From NCBI GenBank assembly GCA_903928045.1, contig CAIYPH010000137.1, positions 1 through 16,526 of the forward strand: 16,526 nt of DNA, written 5' to 3'. Source of the DNA: an uncultured Rhodospirillales bacterium (GTDB lineage: Bacteria; Pseudomonadota; Alphaproteobacteria; Acetobacterales; Acetobacteraceae). Below, piece by piece: positions 1-6,378 of this stretch. Every line of letters begins with the position of its first letter. The stretch's first letter is position 1. The notes below the pieces were generated by a model. The model was not told the DNA's origin and ran no database searches. It saw nothing but the letters and a program-made list of their open reading frames with translations. The position numbers and the translations under genes were made by a program.

Positions 1-16
1 TACCAATCAGGCGGAT

Positions 17-60
17 AAAAGTTTTTTGCTTCTTTTTTTCAAAAAAGAAGCGCTTCCTTC
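17..60 (-). repeat. T/A-rich hairpin repeat, copy 1, in the pobA leader
   Basis: Bases 28-38 pair with 41-51 to give an 11-bp stem (GCTTC plus six T, against six A plus GAAGC), with almost no loop. The right arm also belongs to a second perfect palindrome, GAAGCGCTTC at 47-56, so the two folds compete for GAAG. Read on the minus strand the order is GGAAGCG, stem, then CAAAAAACTTTT. The same order appears at 10957-10996, and a partial copy lies at the right edge. No T-run follows the stem in the direction of pobA, so it is not a textbook intrinsic terminator. It ends about a dozen bases before the pobA start, so it would be transcribed into the leader if the promoter lies further left. Its function is unknown. 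Confidence 0.75.
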
Positions 61-72
61 CCGGAGCCCCCC

Positions 73-1254
73 ATGCCCCTGCGCACCCAGGTCGCCATCA
101 TCGGCGCCGGCCCCGCCGGCCTCCTCCTTGGCCAGGTCCTCGCCCAGGCCGGCATCGCCAGCGTCGTCATCGAGGCCCAGTCCCGCCCCTACGTCGAAAG
201 CCGCGTCCGCGCCGGCCTCATGGAGCACGACGCCTGCCAGCAAATGCGCAACGCAGGCGTCGGTGCCCGCATGGACCGCGAGGGCCTCGTCCACCACGGC
301 ATCCTCCTGCGCTTCGGCGGCGCCAGCCACCGCATCCCCCTCACCGAGCTCGCCGGCGGCCGCCACGTCACCGTCTACGGCCAGCAGGAAGTGGTGAAAG
401 ACCTCATCGCCGCCCGCCTCGACGCCGGCCTCCCGCTCTATTTTGACGCCCCGGCCCACGCCATCCACGGCATCGACACACCCCGCCCCAGCATCGCCTT
501 CCGCCACAACGGCACCGAGCATCTCCTGGAATGCGACATCATCGCCGGCGCCGACGGCTTCCACGGCATCAGCCGCGCCGCCATGCCCGCCGACACGCTA
601 CGCGTCTTCGAGCGCATCTACCCCTTCGCCTGGCTCGGCATCCTCGCCGAAGCCCCGCCCGCCAACCACGAACTCGTCTATGCCAGCCATGACCGCGGCT
701 TCGCTTTGGCCTCCATGCGCTCGCCCCGCATCACCCGCCTCTACCTCCAATACGCCCCCGACGAAGACCTCGCCGCCTGGCCCGACGCCCGCATCTGGGA
801 CGAACTCGACACCCGCCTGGCCGACCGCGCCGGCCCCGCTTTGGCCCGCGGCCCCATCATCCAGCGCGGCATCACCCCGCTCCGCAGCTTCGTCGCCGAA
901 CCCATGCGCGCGGGCCGCCTCTTCCTGCTCGGCGACGCCGCCCACATCGTCCCCCCCACCGGCGCCAAAGGCCTCAACCTCGCCTTCGCCGACGTCCACG
1001 TCCTCTCCATGGCCCTCGTCGACTTTTTCCGCACCGGCACCCAAACCGGCCTCGACGCCTACTCGGACACCGCGCTGCGCCGCGTCTGGAAAGCCGAGCG
1101 CTTCTCCTGGTGGATGACCTCCCTGCTCCACCGCTTCGACAGCCACTCCCCGTTCGAGAGGCGCATGCAGCAGGCCGAACTCGACTACCTCACCACCTCC
1201 CCGGCCGGCATGACCACCATCGCGGAGAACTACGTCGGCCTGCCGCTGTTGTAG
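73..1254 (+). CDS. pobA: 4-hydroxybenzoate 3-monooxygenase (p-hydroxybenzoate hydroxylase)
   Basis: This cytosolic FAD monooxygenase converts 4-hydroxybenzoate to protocatechuate, using NAD(P)H and O2, at the entrance to the protocatechuate ring-cleavage branch. The 393-residue length matches the family (about 394). Visible motifs are the FAD-binding GAGPAG near residues 11-16, RVRAG at 44-48, the class A flavoprotein DG motif at 161-162, and GDAAHIVPPTGAKGLNLA at 287-304. From memory of the Pseudomonas enzyme, its active-site residues are all present at an offset of two: Y203, S214, R216, Y224, P295 and Y387. The C-terminal AENYVGLP is also retained. The ATG at 73 has a GGAG Shine-Dalgarno at 63-66. 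The leader contains a hairpin repeat. The gene converges on a CoA ligase. No PobR-type regulator or ring-cleavage genes are visible, but the left edge is only 72 bases away. Third positions are overwhelmingly C. Confidence 0.97.
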   Translation: MPLRTQVAIIGAGPAGLLLGQVLAQAGIASVVIEAQSRPYVESRVRAGLMEHDACQQMRNAGVGARMDREGLVHHGILLRFGGASHRIPLTELAGGRHVTVYGQQEVVKDLIAARLDAGLPLYFDAPAHAIHGIDTPRPSIAFRHNGTEHLLECDIIAGADGFHGISRAAMPADTLRVFERIYPFAWLGILAEAPPANHELVYASHDRGFALASMRSPRITRLYLQYAPDEDLAAWPDARIWDELDTRLADRAGPALARGPIIQRGITPLRSFVAEPMRAGRLFLLGDAAHIVPPTGAKGLNLAFADVHVLSMALVDFFRTGTQTGLDAYSDTALRRVWKAERFSWWMTSLLHRFDSHSPFERRMQQAELDYLTTSPAGMTTIAENYVGLPLL

Positions 1255-1265
1255 GCGGCGGGCGT

Positions 1266-2816
1266 TCAGCCCACTCCCAGAATCGCCTCACGGATCAAGC
1301 GCTTCGGCACCTTCCCATAGGCCGATTTCGGCAACGCCTCCCAGAACAGCACCTGCCGCGGCAATTTGTAGCGGGCGATCCGCGCGGCGAGGAACGCGAC
1401 CAATTCAGCCTCGGTGATCGCCGCCCGCGCCACGCACACCGCCACGCCAACCTCCCCCCAGGTCGCGTCCGGCATCCCGAGCACCGCGATTTCGGCGACC
1501 GCGGGATGTTCGAGCGCCGCCTCCTCGATCTCGCGCGGATAGATGTTGGAGCCGCCCGAGATGTACATGTCCGACGCCCGGCCGGTGATGTAGAGGAACC
1601 CCTCGGCGTCCATGTGCCCGAGGTCCCCGGTGCGGAACCACCCGTCGCGGAAGGCTTTCGCATTGGCTTCGGGGTTGTCGTAATACCCCGCAAACATCGC
1701 CGGCCCGCAGACGCAGATTTCCCCGGTCACCCCCGGCGCCACTTCCACCCCGGCGTCGTCCTGGATCGACACCTGCATCGCGGTCCGCTCGATCCCGCAG
1801 GTCCCGATCCGAGCCTCCGGCCCATCGTCCAAGCGGTGCAGGGCAGGGGGCAGCACGGTGATGTTCCCCGTCACCTCACCCAGCCCGAAATACTGCACCA
1901 ACACCGGTCCGAGCCTCGCCAGCGCCGTCTTCTGGTCCGCCCGGTACATCGGCGCCCCCGCGTAGATCACGTGCCGAAGCGAGGAATGGTCATGCCGGTC
2001 CACGGAAGGGTGCTCCACCAGCAGCTTCAGGATGGTCGGCACGGTGAACATGTTGGTCACCCGCCAGCGCTCCACCATCGCCCAGGCCTCCGCCGGGTCG
2101 AACCGCTCGCCGTCCGGCAGCACGGTCTTCACCGCCCGGGCGACCTGCACGAGCTGATGAATGCCTGCCCCGTGCGACAGCGGTGCCACCACCAGCGACG
2201 CGTCATCGGGGTTGGCCCCGGGCATCAGGTCGGCGAGATGGTTGGTAACGACGAACCCCATCTGCCCATGTGTCAACACCGCCGCCTTCGGCCGCCCGGT
2301 GGTGCCGGAGGTGAAGAAAAACCAGCAGGGATCGTCATGCTCCACATCCGCGAGCCCCGAAAACGGCGCCTCACACCCCGCCAGCGCCGCCTCATACCCC
2401 TTATCCCCGATCCACATCACATGCCGCAGCGCCGGCGCCGCCGCCTGTGCCGCCGCGGCATGGTCGGGGAAATCCCGATGGCACAACATCGCCACCGCCC
2501 CGGAGGCGGCGGCGAGATAGGCGACCTCCCCCGGCGTCTGGCGAAAATTGGTCGGGACCCACACCGCGCCCAGGCGGAAACAGGCGAACATCGACTCGAA
2601 CATCGCCAGGCAGTTCTTCGACTGCACGACCACCCGGTCCCCCTTGCCGACCCCCTGCGCCGCCAGCAACCCGGCCAGCGCCTGGCACCGCCCGTCCATC
2701 TCCCGCCACGTCCAGGCGGCCTCGCCGTGCACAAATCCGATGCTGCCCGGCAGCCGCCGCGCTGCCTGGCGCAGAACATGGGCAAGGTTCATCACGCGCC
2801 GGTTGATCGGGGTCAT
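1266..2816 (-). CDS. AMP-forming acyl-/aryl-CoA ligase (ANL superfamily)
   Basis: The gene encodes an enzyme that would activate a carboxylic acid with ATP and join it to CoA. All core ANL motifs are visible in the 516 residues: the P-loop-like FFFTSGTTGRPKAAVLTHG at 166-184, YFGLGEVTG at 309-317, WFRTGDLG at 393-400, the hinge-region GRASDMYISGG at 412-422, and a C-terminal PKSAYGKV whose K502 is the expected catalytic lysine. The substrate cannot be read from the sequence. It resembles the medium-chain/fatty-acyl and 4-coumarate/benzoate-type ligases. Proximity to pobA makes an aromatic acid possible but does not prove it. The ATG at 2816 is taken as the start; a second ATG at 2792 (MNLAHVL) is a reasonable alternative and would remove eight residues. 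Its stop lies 11 bases from the pobA stop, leaving no room for a separate terminator. Confidence 0.87.
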   Translation of the reverse strand: MTPINRRVMNLAHVLRQAARRLPGSIGFVHGEAAWTWREMDGRCQALAGLLAAQGVGKGDRVVVQSKNCLAMFESMFACFRLGAVWVPTNFRQTPGEVAYLAAASGAVAMLCHRDFPDHAAAAQAAAPALRHVMWIGDKGYEAALAGCEAPFSGLADVEHDDPCWFFFTSGTTGRPKAAVLTHGQMGFVVTNHLADLMPGANPDDASLVVAPLSHGAGIHQLVQVARAVKTVLPDGERFDPAEAWAMVERWRVTNMFTVPTILKLLVEHPSVDRHDHSSLRHVIYAGAPMYRADQKTALARLGPVLVQYFGLGEVTGNITVLPPALHRLDDGPEARIGTCGIERTAMQVSIQDDAGVEVAPGVTGEICVCGPAMFAGYYDNPEANAKAFRDGWFRTGDLGHMDAEGFLYITGRASDMYISGGSNIYPREIEEAALEHPAVAEIAVLGMPDATWGEVGVAVCVARAAITEAELVAFLAARIARYKLPRQVLFWEALPKSAYGKVPKRLIREAILGVG

Positions 2817-3022
2817 CGTGCCTCATTCCCTGGCAATTTCATCCACGATTCCTGTGGATAACTCTGTGGGCAATGCCGCGTCATGCCGGCCAACCCGGCG
2901 GAACTCCTGCCATTCACGAGCCTGCCTAGATATTGCACAGAAATTCCAAGTGTCTGATTTTGTTCAATTTCATTGTGACAAACCTGTAACCGGCTCAAGA
3001 AAACCCGCCATGTCACTGTAAC
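2817..3022. other. Intergenic region with a DnaA-box nonamer and an AT-richer stretch
   Basis: These 206 bases between the folB stop and the ligase start hold TGTGGATAA at 2853-2861, the exact complement of the consensus DnaA box TTATCCACA, with a weaker ATCCACG at 2841-2847. The part from about 2928 to 3022 is clearly richer in A and T than its surroundings. It contains CTGTAAC twice (2984-2990, 3016-3022), each preceded by a TGTGACA or TGTCA element (2974-2980, 3011-3015). The region must also contain the promoter of the minus-strand ligase gene, but I could not settle on -35/-10 boxes. I see no strong terminator hairpin after folB. Confidence 0.5.
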
Positions 3023-3433
3023 TTAAGGCTGAGTCGCCGGAGGTGGACAATCCCCGCACTGCACTCTCTCCACCTCGACGCCGACGCTGCCCGCATCGGG
3101 GTAGATGTCAAGCTTCTCGACCCGGATTCGCGCCGACAAAATGCGCGAATCCTCAAGACACGCCGCCGCGATTCGCTCCGCCAGCGTCTCCACCAGCCGC
3201 ACATGCCCCCCCGCCACGATCGCCCGCACCCGGTTGACGATCACGCTGTAATCGACCACCCGATCGAGATCGTCGACCCCGTCCTCCCCGCTCTCCGCCG
3301 CCCCGAGATCGACGTTGACCCGGATGCGCTGGGTCCGCCCATGCTCGGAGGCATAGACCCCGATGCGTGCCTCCATCATGAGATCGCGGATGAAAACATG
3401 GCGGATATGGCGTCGGGAATCGGCGATGCTCAT
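3023..3433 (-). CDS. folB: Dihydroneopterin aldolase
   Basis: FolB cleaves 7,8-dihydroneopterin to 6-hydroxymethyl-7,8-dihydropterin and glycolaldehyde in folate synthesis. The 136-residue product carries the family features in order: an N-terminal RDLMMEARIGVY strand and turn, RIRVNVDL, the VVDYSVI segment, the catalytic-site stretch HVRLVETLAERIAAACL, and a final RVEKLDIYPDAGSVGVEVER strand. A longer in-frame reading from 3490 exists. The ATG at 3433 is preferred because GGAGG (complement of 3440-3444) lies six bases upstream and the upstream gene stops one base before this ATG. That gives tight translational coupling to the pterin-reductase-like gene. It is the last gene of the lpt-surA-rsmA cluster. 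Confidence 0.95.
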   Translation of the reverse strand: MSIADSRRHIRHVFIRDLMMEARIGVYASEHGRTQRIRVNVDLGAAESGEDGVDDLDRVVDYSVIVNRVRAIVAGGHVRLVETLAERIAAACLEDSRILSARIRVEKLDIYPDAGSVGVEVERVQCGDCPPPATQP

Positions 3434-3434
3434 C

Positions 3435-4205
3435 TCATTCCTCCATCGCCGGGCCTGATGGGGGAGACCATTGCAAATGCTGCCCGCCATCGAGCGCGAT
3501 CATCTGCCCGGTCATCGAACGCAGTTCGAGCAGCATCAAAACCGCCCGCGCCACCTCCTCCGGGTTGGAGCCATGCCCGAGCGGCACCGAGGCTGCCTGC
3601 CGGGCGAACTGCGCCTCGCTCTGCCGCGGCGAGGGGATGGTCGGTCCAGGCCCGATCCCGACCACCCGGATGCGCGGCGCCAAGGCCAGCGCCATCGTCT
3701 GGGTCAGCGCCCACAGCCCGGCCTTGGAGATGGTGTAGCTCATGAAATGCGGCGTCAGCGACCACACTCGCTCGTCGAGCAGGTTGACCACCACACCCTC
3801 CGCCGGCGCCGCAAGCTGGCGCGCCACCGCCTGGGTCAGCACGAAGGGTGCCCGCAAATTGGGCTCGATATGCCGGTCCCACGACTCCCGGCTCGCGTCA
3901 TGCCACTCATCGCGCTCGAAGGTCGACGCGCTGTTGACCAGCACCCCCACCGGCCCGAGCTCCGCCGCGACCGCGGGCACCAGCCCCGCTACTTCGGCCT
4001 CGACCCCGAGATCCGCGCGAACCACACAGGCCCTCCGCCCAAACCCGCGGATTTCCGCCGCCGTCGCCTCCGCCTCCGCCACGCTCTCCCGGCAATGCAC
4101 CCCGACCGCGAACCCGGCCTCGGCCAGCGCCAGCGCGATCGCGCGGCCGATCCGCTTGCCCGCGCCGGTCACCAAAGCGGTGCGCGGAATGCGCTCGGAA
4201 ATCAT
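3435..4205 (-). CDS. SDR-family pteridine reductase / FolM-like dihydrofolate or dihydromonapterin reductase
   Basis: This 256-residue short-chain dehydrogenase has a Rossmann NADPH site, TGAGKRIG at 13-20. The arginine at the sixth motif position gives TGxxxRxG, which is characteristic of pteridine reductase PTR1 and FolM rather than the usual TGxxxGxG. NSAS at 91-94 corresponds to the NAG/NNA motif. In place of the SDR catalytic serine there is D144, thirteen residues before Y157, followed by K161; this matches the Asp-Tyr-Lys arrangement and spacing of PTR1 (Asp181, Tyr194, Lys198). The C-terminal MTGQMIALDGGQHL is typical of SDRs. The ATG at 4205 overlaps the rsmA stop as ATGA, and the stop lies one base before folB. 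The likely role is reduction of dihydropterin or dihydrofolate, inferred from motifs and context. The long in-frame upstream extension to 4616 runs antisense-like through rsmA and is rejected. Confidence 0.85.
   Translation of the reverse strand: MISERIPRTALVTGAGKRIGRAIALALAEAGFAVGVHCRESVAEAEATAAEIRGFGRRACVVRADLGVEAEVAGLVPAVAAELGPVGVLVNSASTFERDEWHDASRESWDRHIEPNLRAPFVLTQAVARQLAAPAEGVVVNLLDERVWSLTPHFMSYTISKAGLWALTQTMALALAPRIRVVGIGPGPTIPSPRQSEAQFARQAASVPLGHGSNPEEVARAVLMLLELRSMTGQMIALDGGQHLQWSPPSGPAMEE
3440..3444 (-). promoter_or_regulatory. Ribosome binding site deciding the folB start
   Basis: GGAGG on the minus strand lies six bases before ATG 3433, inside the last codons of the upstream reductase gene. 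It supports the shorter FolB over the in-frame extension to 3490. Confidence 0.8.
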
Positions 4206-5044
4206 GCCGCCTCGCGCGCCATCAGCGCCTCCGTCAGTGCCACGAACTCGGCGATCCCCAGCGTCTCCGCCCGCCGCACCCCGTCGATCCCCGCCGCCGC
4301 CAGCAGCGCCTCGCCCCCGAGCCCCTTCAGCGAGCCCCGCAGCATCTTGCGCCGTTGTCCGAACGCCGCCGCCGTGACGCGCTCCATCGCCCGCACCGCC
4401 GCCTCGCTCGGCTGCACCGGCCGCGGGGTCAGCGTCACCACCGCGGAGACCACCTTGGGCGGCGGCACGAAGGCGGCCGCCGGGATGCGCAACCGGAATT
4501 CCGCCGTGCAGATCCACTGCACCAGCACCGACAGCCGCCCATAGGCCTCGCTCCCCGGGGCGGCGCAAATGCGGTCGGCCACCTCTTCCTGGAACATCAG
4601 CGTCATCCGCTCCCACCGTGCCGCCTGACGCAGCCAGCCGACCAGCAGGGGGGAGCCGATGTTGTACGGCAGATTGGCGACGATCTGGCGGGGTGCGGGG
4701 ACGAGTTCGCTGAGATCGGCCTTCAGCGCATCCGCCTCGATCACCGTCAGCCGCCCCGCGGCCGAAAGCGCGAGTTCGCGGATGGCGCCCACCGCCCGCT
4801 GGTCAACCTCGACCGCCACCACCGCCGCCGCGTCACTGGCGAGCAACCCGCGCGTGAGCCCCCCGGGCCCCGGCCCTACCTCCACCACATGCCGCCCCGC
4901 GAGATCGCCGGCCTGGCGGACGATGCGCGCGATCAGGTTGGCATCGAGCAGGAAATGCTGCCCGAGCGACCGGCGTGCATCCAGCCCATGCCGCGCGATG
5001 ACATCGCGCAGCGGCGGGAGCGCGGCGTCAGTCGCGATATTCAA
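4202..5044 (-). CDS. rsmA: 16S rRNA (adenine(1518)-N6/adenine(1519)-N6) dimethyltransferase
   Basis: RsmA (KsgA) dimethylates two adjacent adenines near the 3' end of 16S rRNA using SAM, as a late 30S assembly checkpoint. The 280-residue protein shows SLGQHFLLD at 26-34, SAM motif I VVEVGPGPGGLT at 53-64, acidic E79 with D81, and the catalytic motif IV NLPYNI at 124-129. The rest fits the family, including FVPPPKVVSAVV and the C-terminal FGQRRKMLRGSL. Translation appears to start at TTG 5044: an in-frame stop directly precedes it, no ATG or GTG lies before SLGQHF, and the resulting N-terminus has normal length. The first codons overlap the 3' end of surA by 17 bases, and the stop overlaps the next ATG. 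No strong Shine-Dalgarno is visible, so coupling to surA translation is likely. Confidence 0.96.
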   Translation of the reverse strand: MNIATDAALPPLRDVIARHGLDARRSLGQHFLLDANLIARIVRQAGDLAGRHVVEVGPGPGGLTRGLLASDAAAVVAVEVDQRAVGAIRELALSAAGRLTVIEADALKADLSELVPAPRQIVANLPYNIGSPLLVGWLRQAARWERMTLMFQEEVADRICAAPGSEAYGRLSVLVQWICTAEFRLRIPAAAFVPPPKVVSAVVTLTPRPVQPSEAAVRAMERVTAAAFGQRRKMLRGSLKGLGGEALLAAAGIDGVRRAETLGIAEFVALTEALMAREAA

Positions 5045-6347
5045 TCACCGCCCGCCGCTGGAGATCGCGGATCAACTGCCGCGCCGTCAGCTCCGCCCGC
5101 TCGCCGGTAATCCGCTCGCTCAACTCGCGCCGGTTCGGCAGTTCGAGCGTCTTGACCTCCCGCGAGCAGATCATCATCACCGCCACGCCGTCATCGGCGA
5201 TCAGCGGCTGGGTCGCCCTGCCGACCGGCTGGGTCGCCATCAGCTGGCGCAGCGCCGGCACCTGCACGCCCTCAAGCCGCACCTCGCCGGGATTGCCGCC
5301 CTTTTCGTCCCCGGTCGCCTTGGCCGCCGCCTCGATATCGGCGCAGGAATGGGCCGACGCGCCGGCCTGCCGTGCCCGCTCGATCAGCTGGCGCTGCGCG
5401 TCGGTCGGGTTCTCCTGCACCAGCGGGGTGACGAATTTGTAGAACACCTGGCGGAGCGTCAGGATCGTCGCCTGCTCGCGGCCGATCTGCCGCTTGCCGC
5501 GCAGCGTGACGATCGACAAGCCGCCGGGCACCGCGATCGGATTGCTGATCGCGCCCTCCGGCATTTCGTTGACCACGCGCAGAACAGCCGGATCGAGCTC
5601 GATCCCCTGCACCCAGCCGGCATCGCCCCCCTGCAACGCGCTCTGAGCTTGGCTGAACTGCGCCGCCACCACCGGGAACGGGGCACCGGCGCGCAGTTGC
5701 TGGATCACCGTCTCGGCGAAACGCCGCGCGTCGTCGGTGCGGGTCGGGCTCGGGAAGGCGACGAAGATCTCCCCGATGCGGAACTCCATCTGCCCCACCA
5801 GCGCCTTCAGGCTGGCCTCGCGCTGCGCGAGATCGGCGTCGGAGACCGTCATCTGGTTGCCCATCGCCTGGCGCAGCACCTGGCCCCAGCCGATCTGCAC
5901 GCGGATCTGGTCGATCAGCGTGCGCATCGCCACCCCATCCGCCCCGAGCCGCCGGCGCATCGCGCCCTCCGGCATGCCGTTGCGGGTCTCCAGCGTGCGG
6001 ATCGCCTCGGCGATGGCGATGTCGGGCACCACGATCTGGCGGTGCTGGATCTCGCGCAGCTTCAGCCGCTCGTCGATCAGCTGGTTGATAACCTGCCCGG
6101 TCAGCCGCGACAGCACATCGGGCGCGGCGCCCATGCCGGTCGACAAGGCGAACAGCCGGCGCCGGTTCTCCACGTCGCCTTGCGCGATCACCTCGCCATT
6201 GACGACGGCGACGATCTTGGCGGCATCGGCGAGCGGCGGGCGTGCGGCGGGCTTGGGCGCCGGTTGGGCAATGGCCGCGCCCGACGCAAGGATGGCCGAC
6301 GCCAGCGCGCAGCGCGCCCAGGTCGAAAGAGGGAAACGCGTCGTCAT
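5028..6347 (-). CDS. surA: Periplasmic chaperone / peptidyl-prolyl cis-trans isomerase SurA
   Basis: SurA escorts unfolded outer-membrane proteins through the periplasm; LptD is a classic client. The 439-residue protein begins with a Sec signal peptide (basic start, hydrophobic core, AIA before Q28, so cleavage near residue 27), then an alanine/proline linker. The N-terminal chaperone domain contains IVAVVNGEVIAQGDVENRR near 45-63 and LIDERLKLREI at 90-100. A parvulin-type domain covers about 188-288 (FRIGEIFVAF, then GGDAGWVQGIEL and ISNPIAVPGGLSIVTLRGKR). A second, more divergent parvulin-like region covers about 293-395, followed by a C-terminal helix. Isomerase activity of either domain cannot be judged here. 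It lies 31 bases after lptD and overlaps rsmA; pdxA, often next in this operon, is absent. The Shine-Dalgarno before ATG 6347 is weak. Confidence 0.93.
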   Translation of the reverse strand: MTTRFPLSTWARCALASAILASGAAIAQPAPKPAARPPLADAAKIVAVVNGEVIAQGDVENRRRLFALSTGMGAAPDVLSRLTGQVINQLIDERLKLREIQHRQIVVPDIAIAEAIRTLETRNGMPEGAMRRRLGADGVAMRTLIDQIRVQIGWGQVLRQAMGNQMTVSDADLAQREASLKALVGQMEFRIGEIFVAFPSPTRTDDARRFAETVIQQLRAGAPFPVVAAQFSQAQSALQGGDAGWVQGIELDPAVLRVVNEMPEGAISNPIAVPGGLSIVTLRGKRQIGREQATILTLRQVFYKFVTPLVQENPTDAQRQLIERARQAGASAHSCADIEAAAKATGDEKGGNPGEVRLEGVQVPALRQLMATQPVGRATQPLIADDGVAVMMICSREVKTLELPNRRELSERITGERAELTARQLIRDLQRRAVIEYRD

Positions 6348-6378
6348 CTCGGGGGATTTACTCCGCTAGGGCCGGTGG

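Noticed and set aside
1110..2861. Open frame of 583 codons on the plus strand antisense to the CoA ligase gene
   Set aside because: Its product is rich in R, H, P and G with no recognisable motif, while the minus strand encodes a complete ANL enzyme. Long antisense frames are expected at this GC content. The same applies to 4659-6416, 7264-9015, 8616-9968 and 12297-13271.
2813..3016. 67-codon minus-strand frame with a GTG start whose stop overlaps the ligase ATG as ATGA
   Set aside because: The overlap looks like translational coupling, but there is no Shine-Dalgarno, no recognisable protein family, and it crosses the AT-rich regulatory stretch. A leader peptide cannot be excluded; conservation of the frame would be needed.
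2817..3022. A chromosomal replication origin
   Set aside because: Only one perfect DnaA box is present, the composition crossover lies several kilobases away, and the usual origin-flanking genes are absent. It is retained as an observation, not annotated as an origin.
4206..4616. Upstream extension of the pterin reductase frame
   Set aside because: It lies entirely inside rsmA in another frame, is glycine/alanine-rich low-complexity, and the ATG at 4205 starts exactly at a normal SDR N-terminus.
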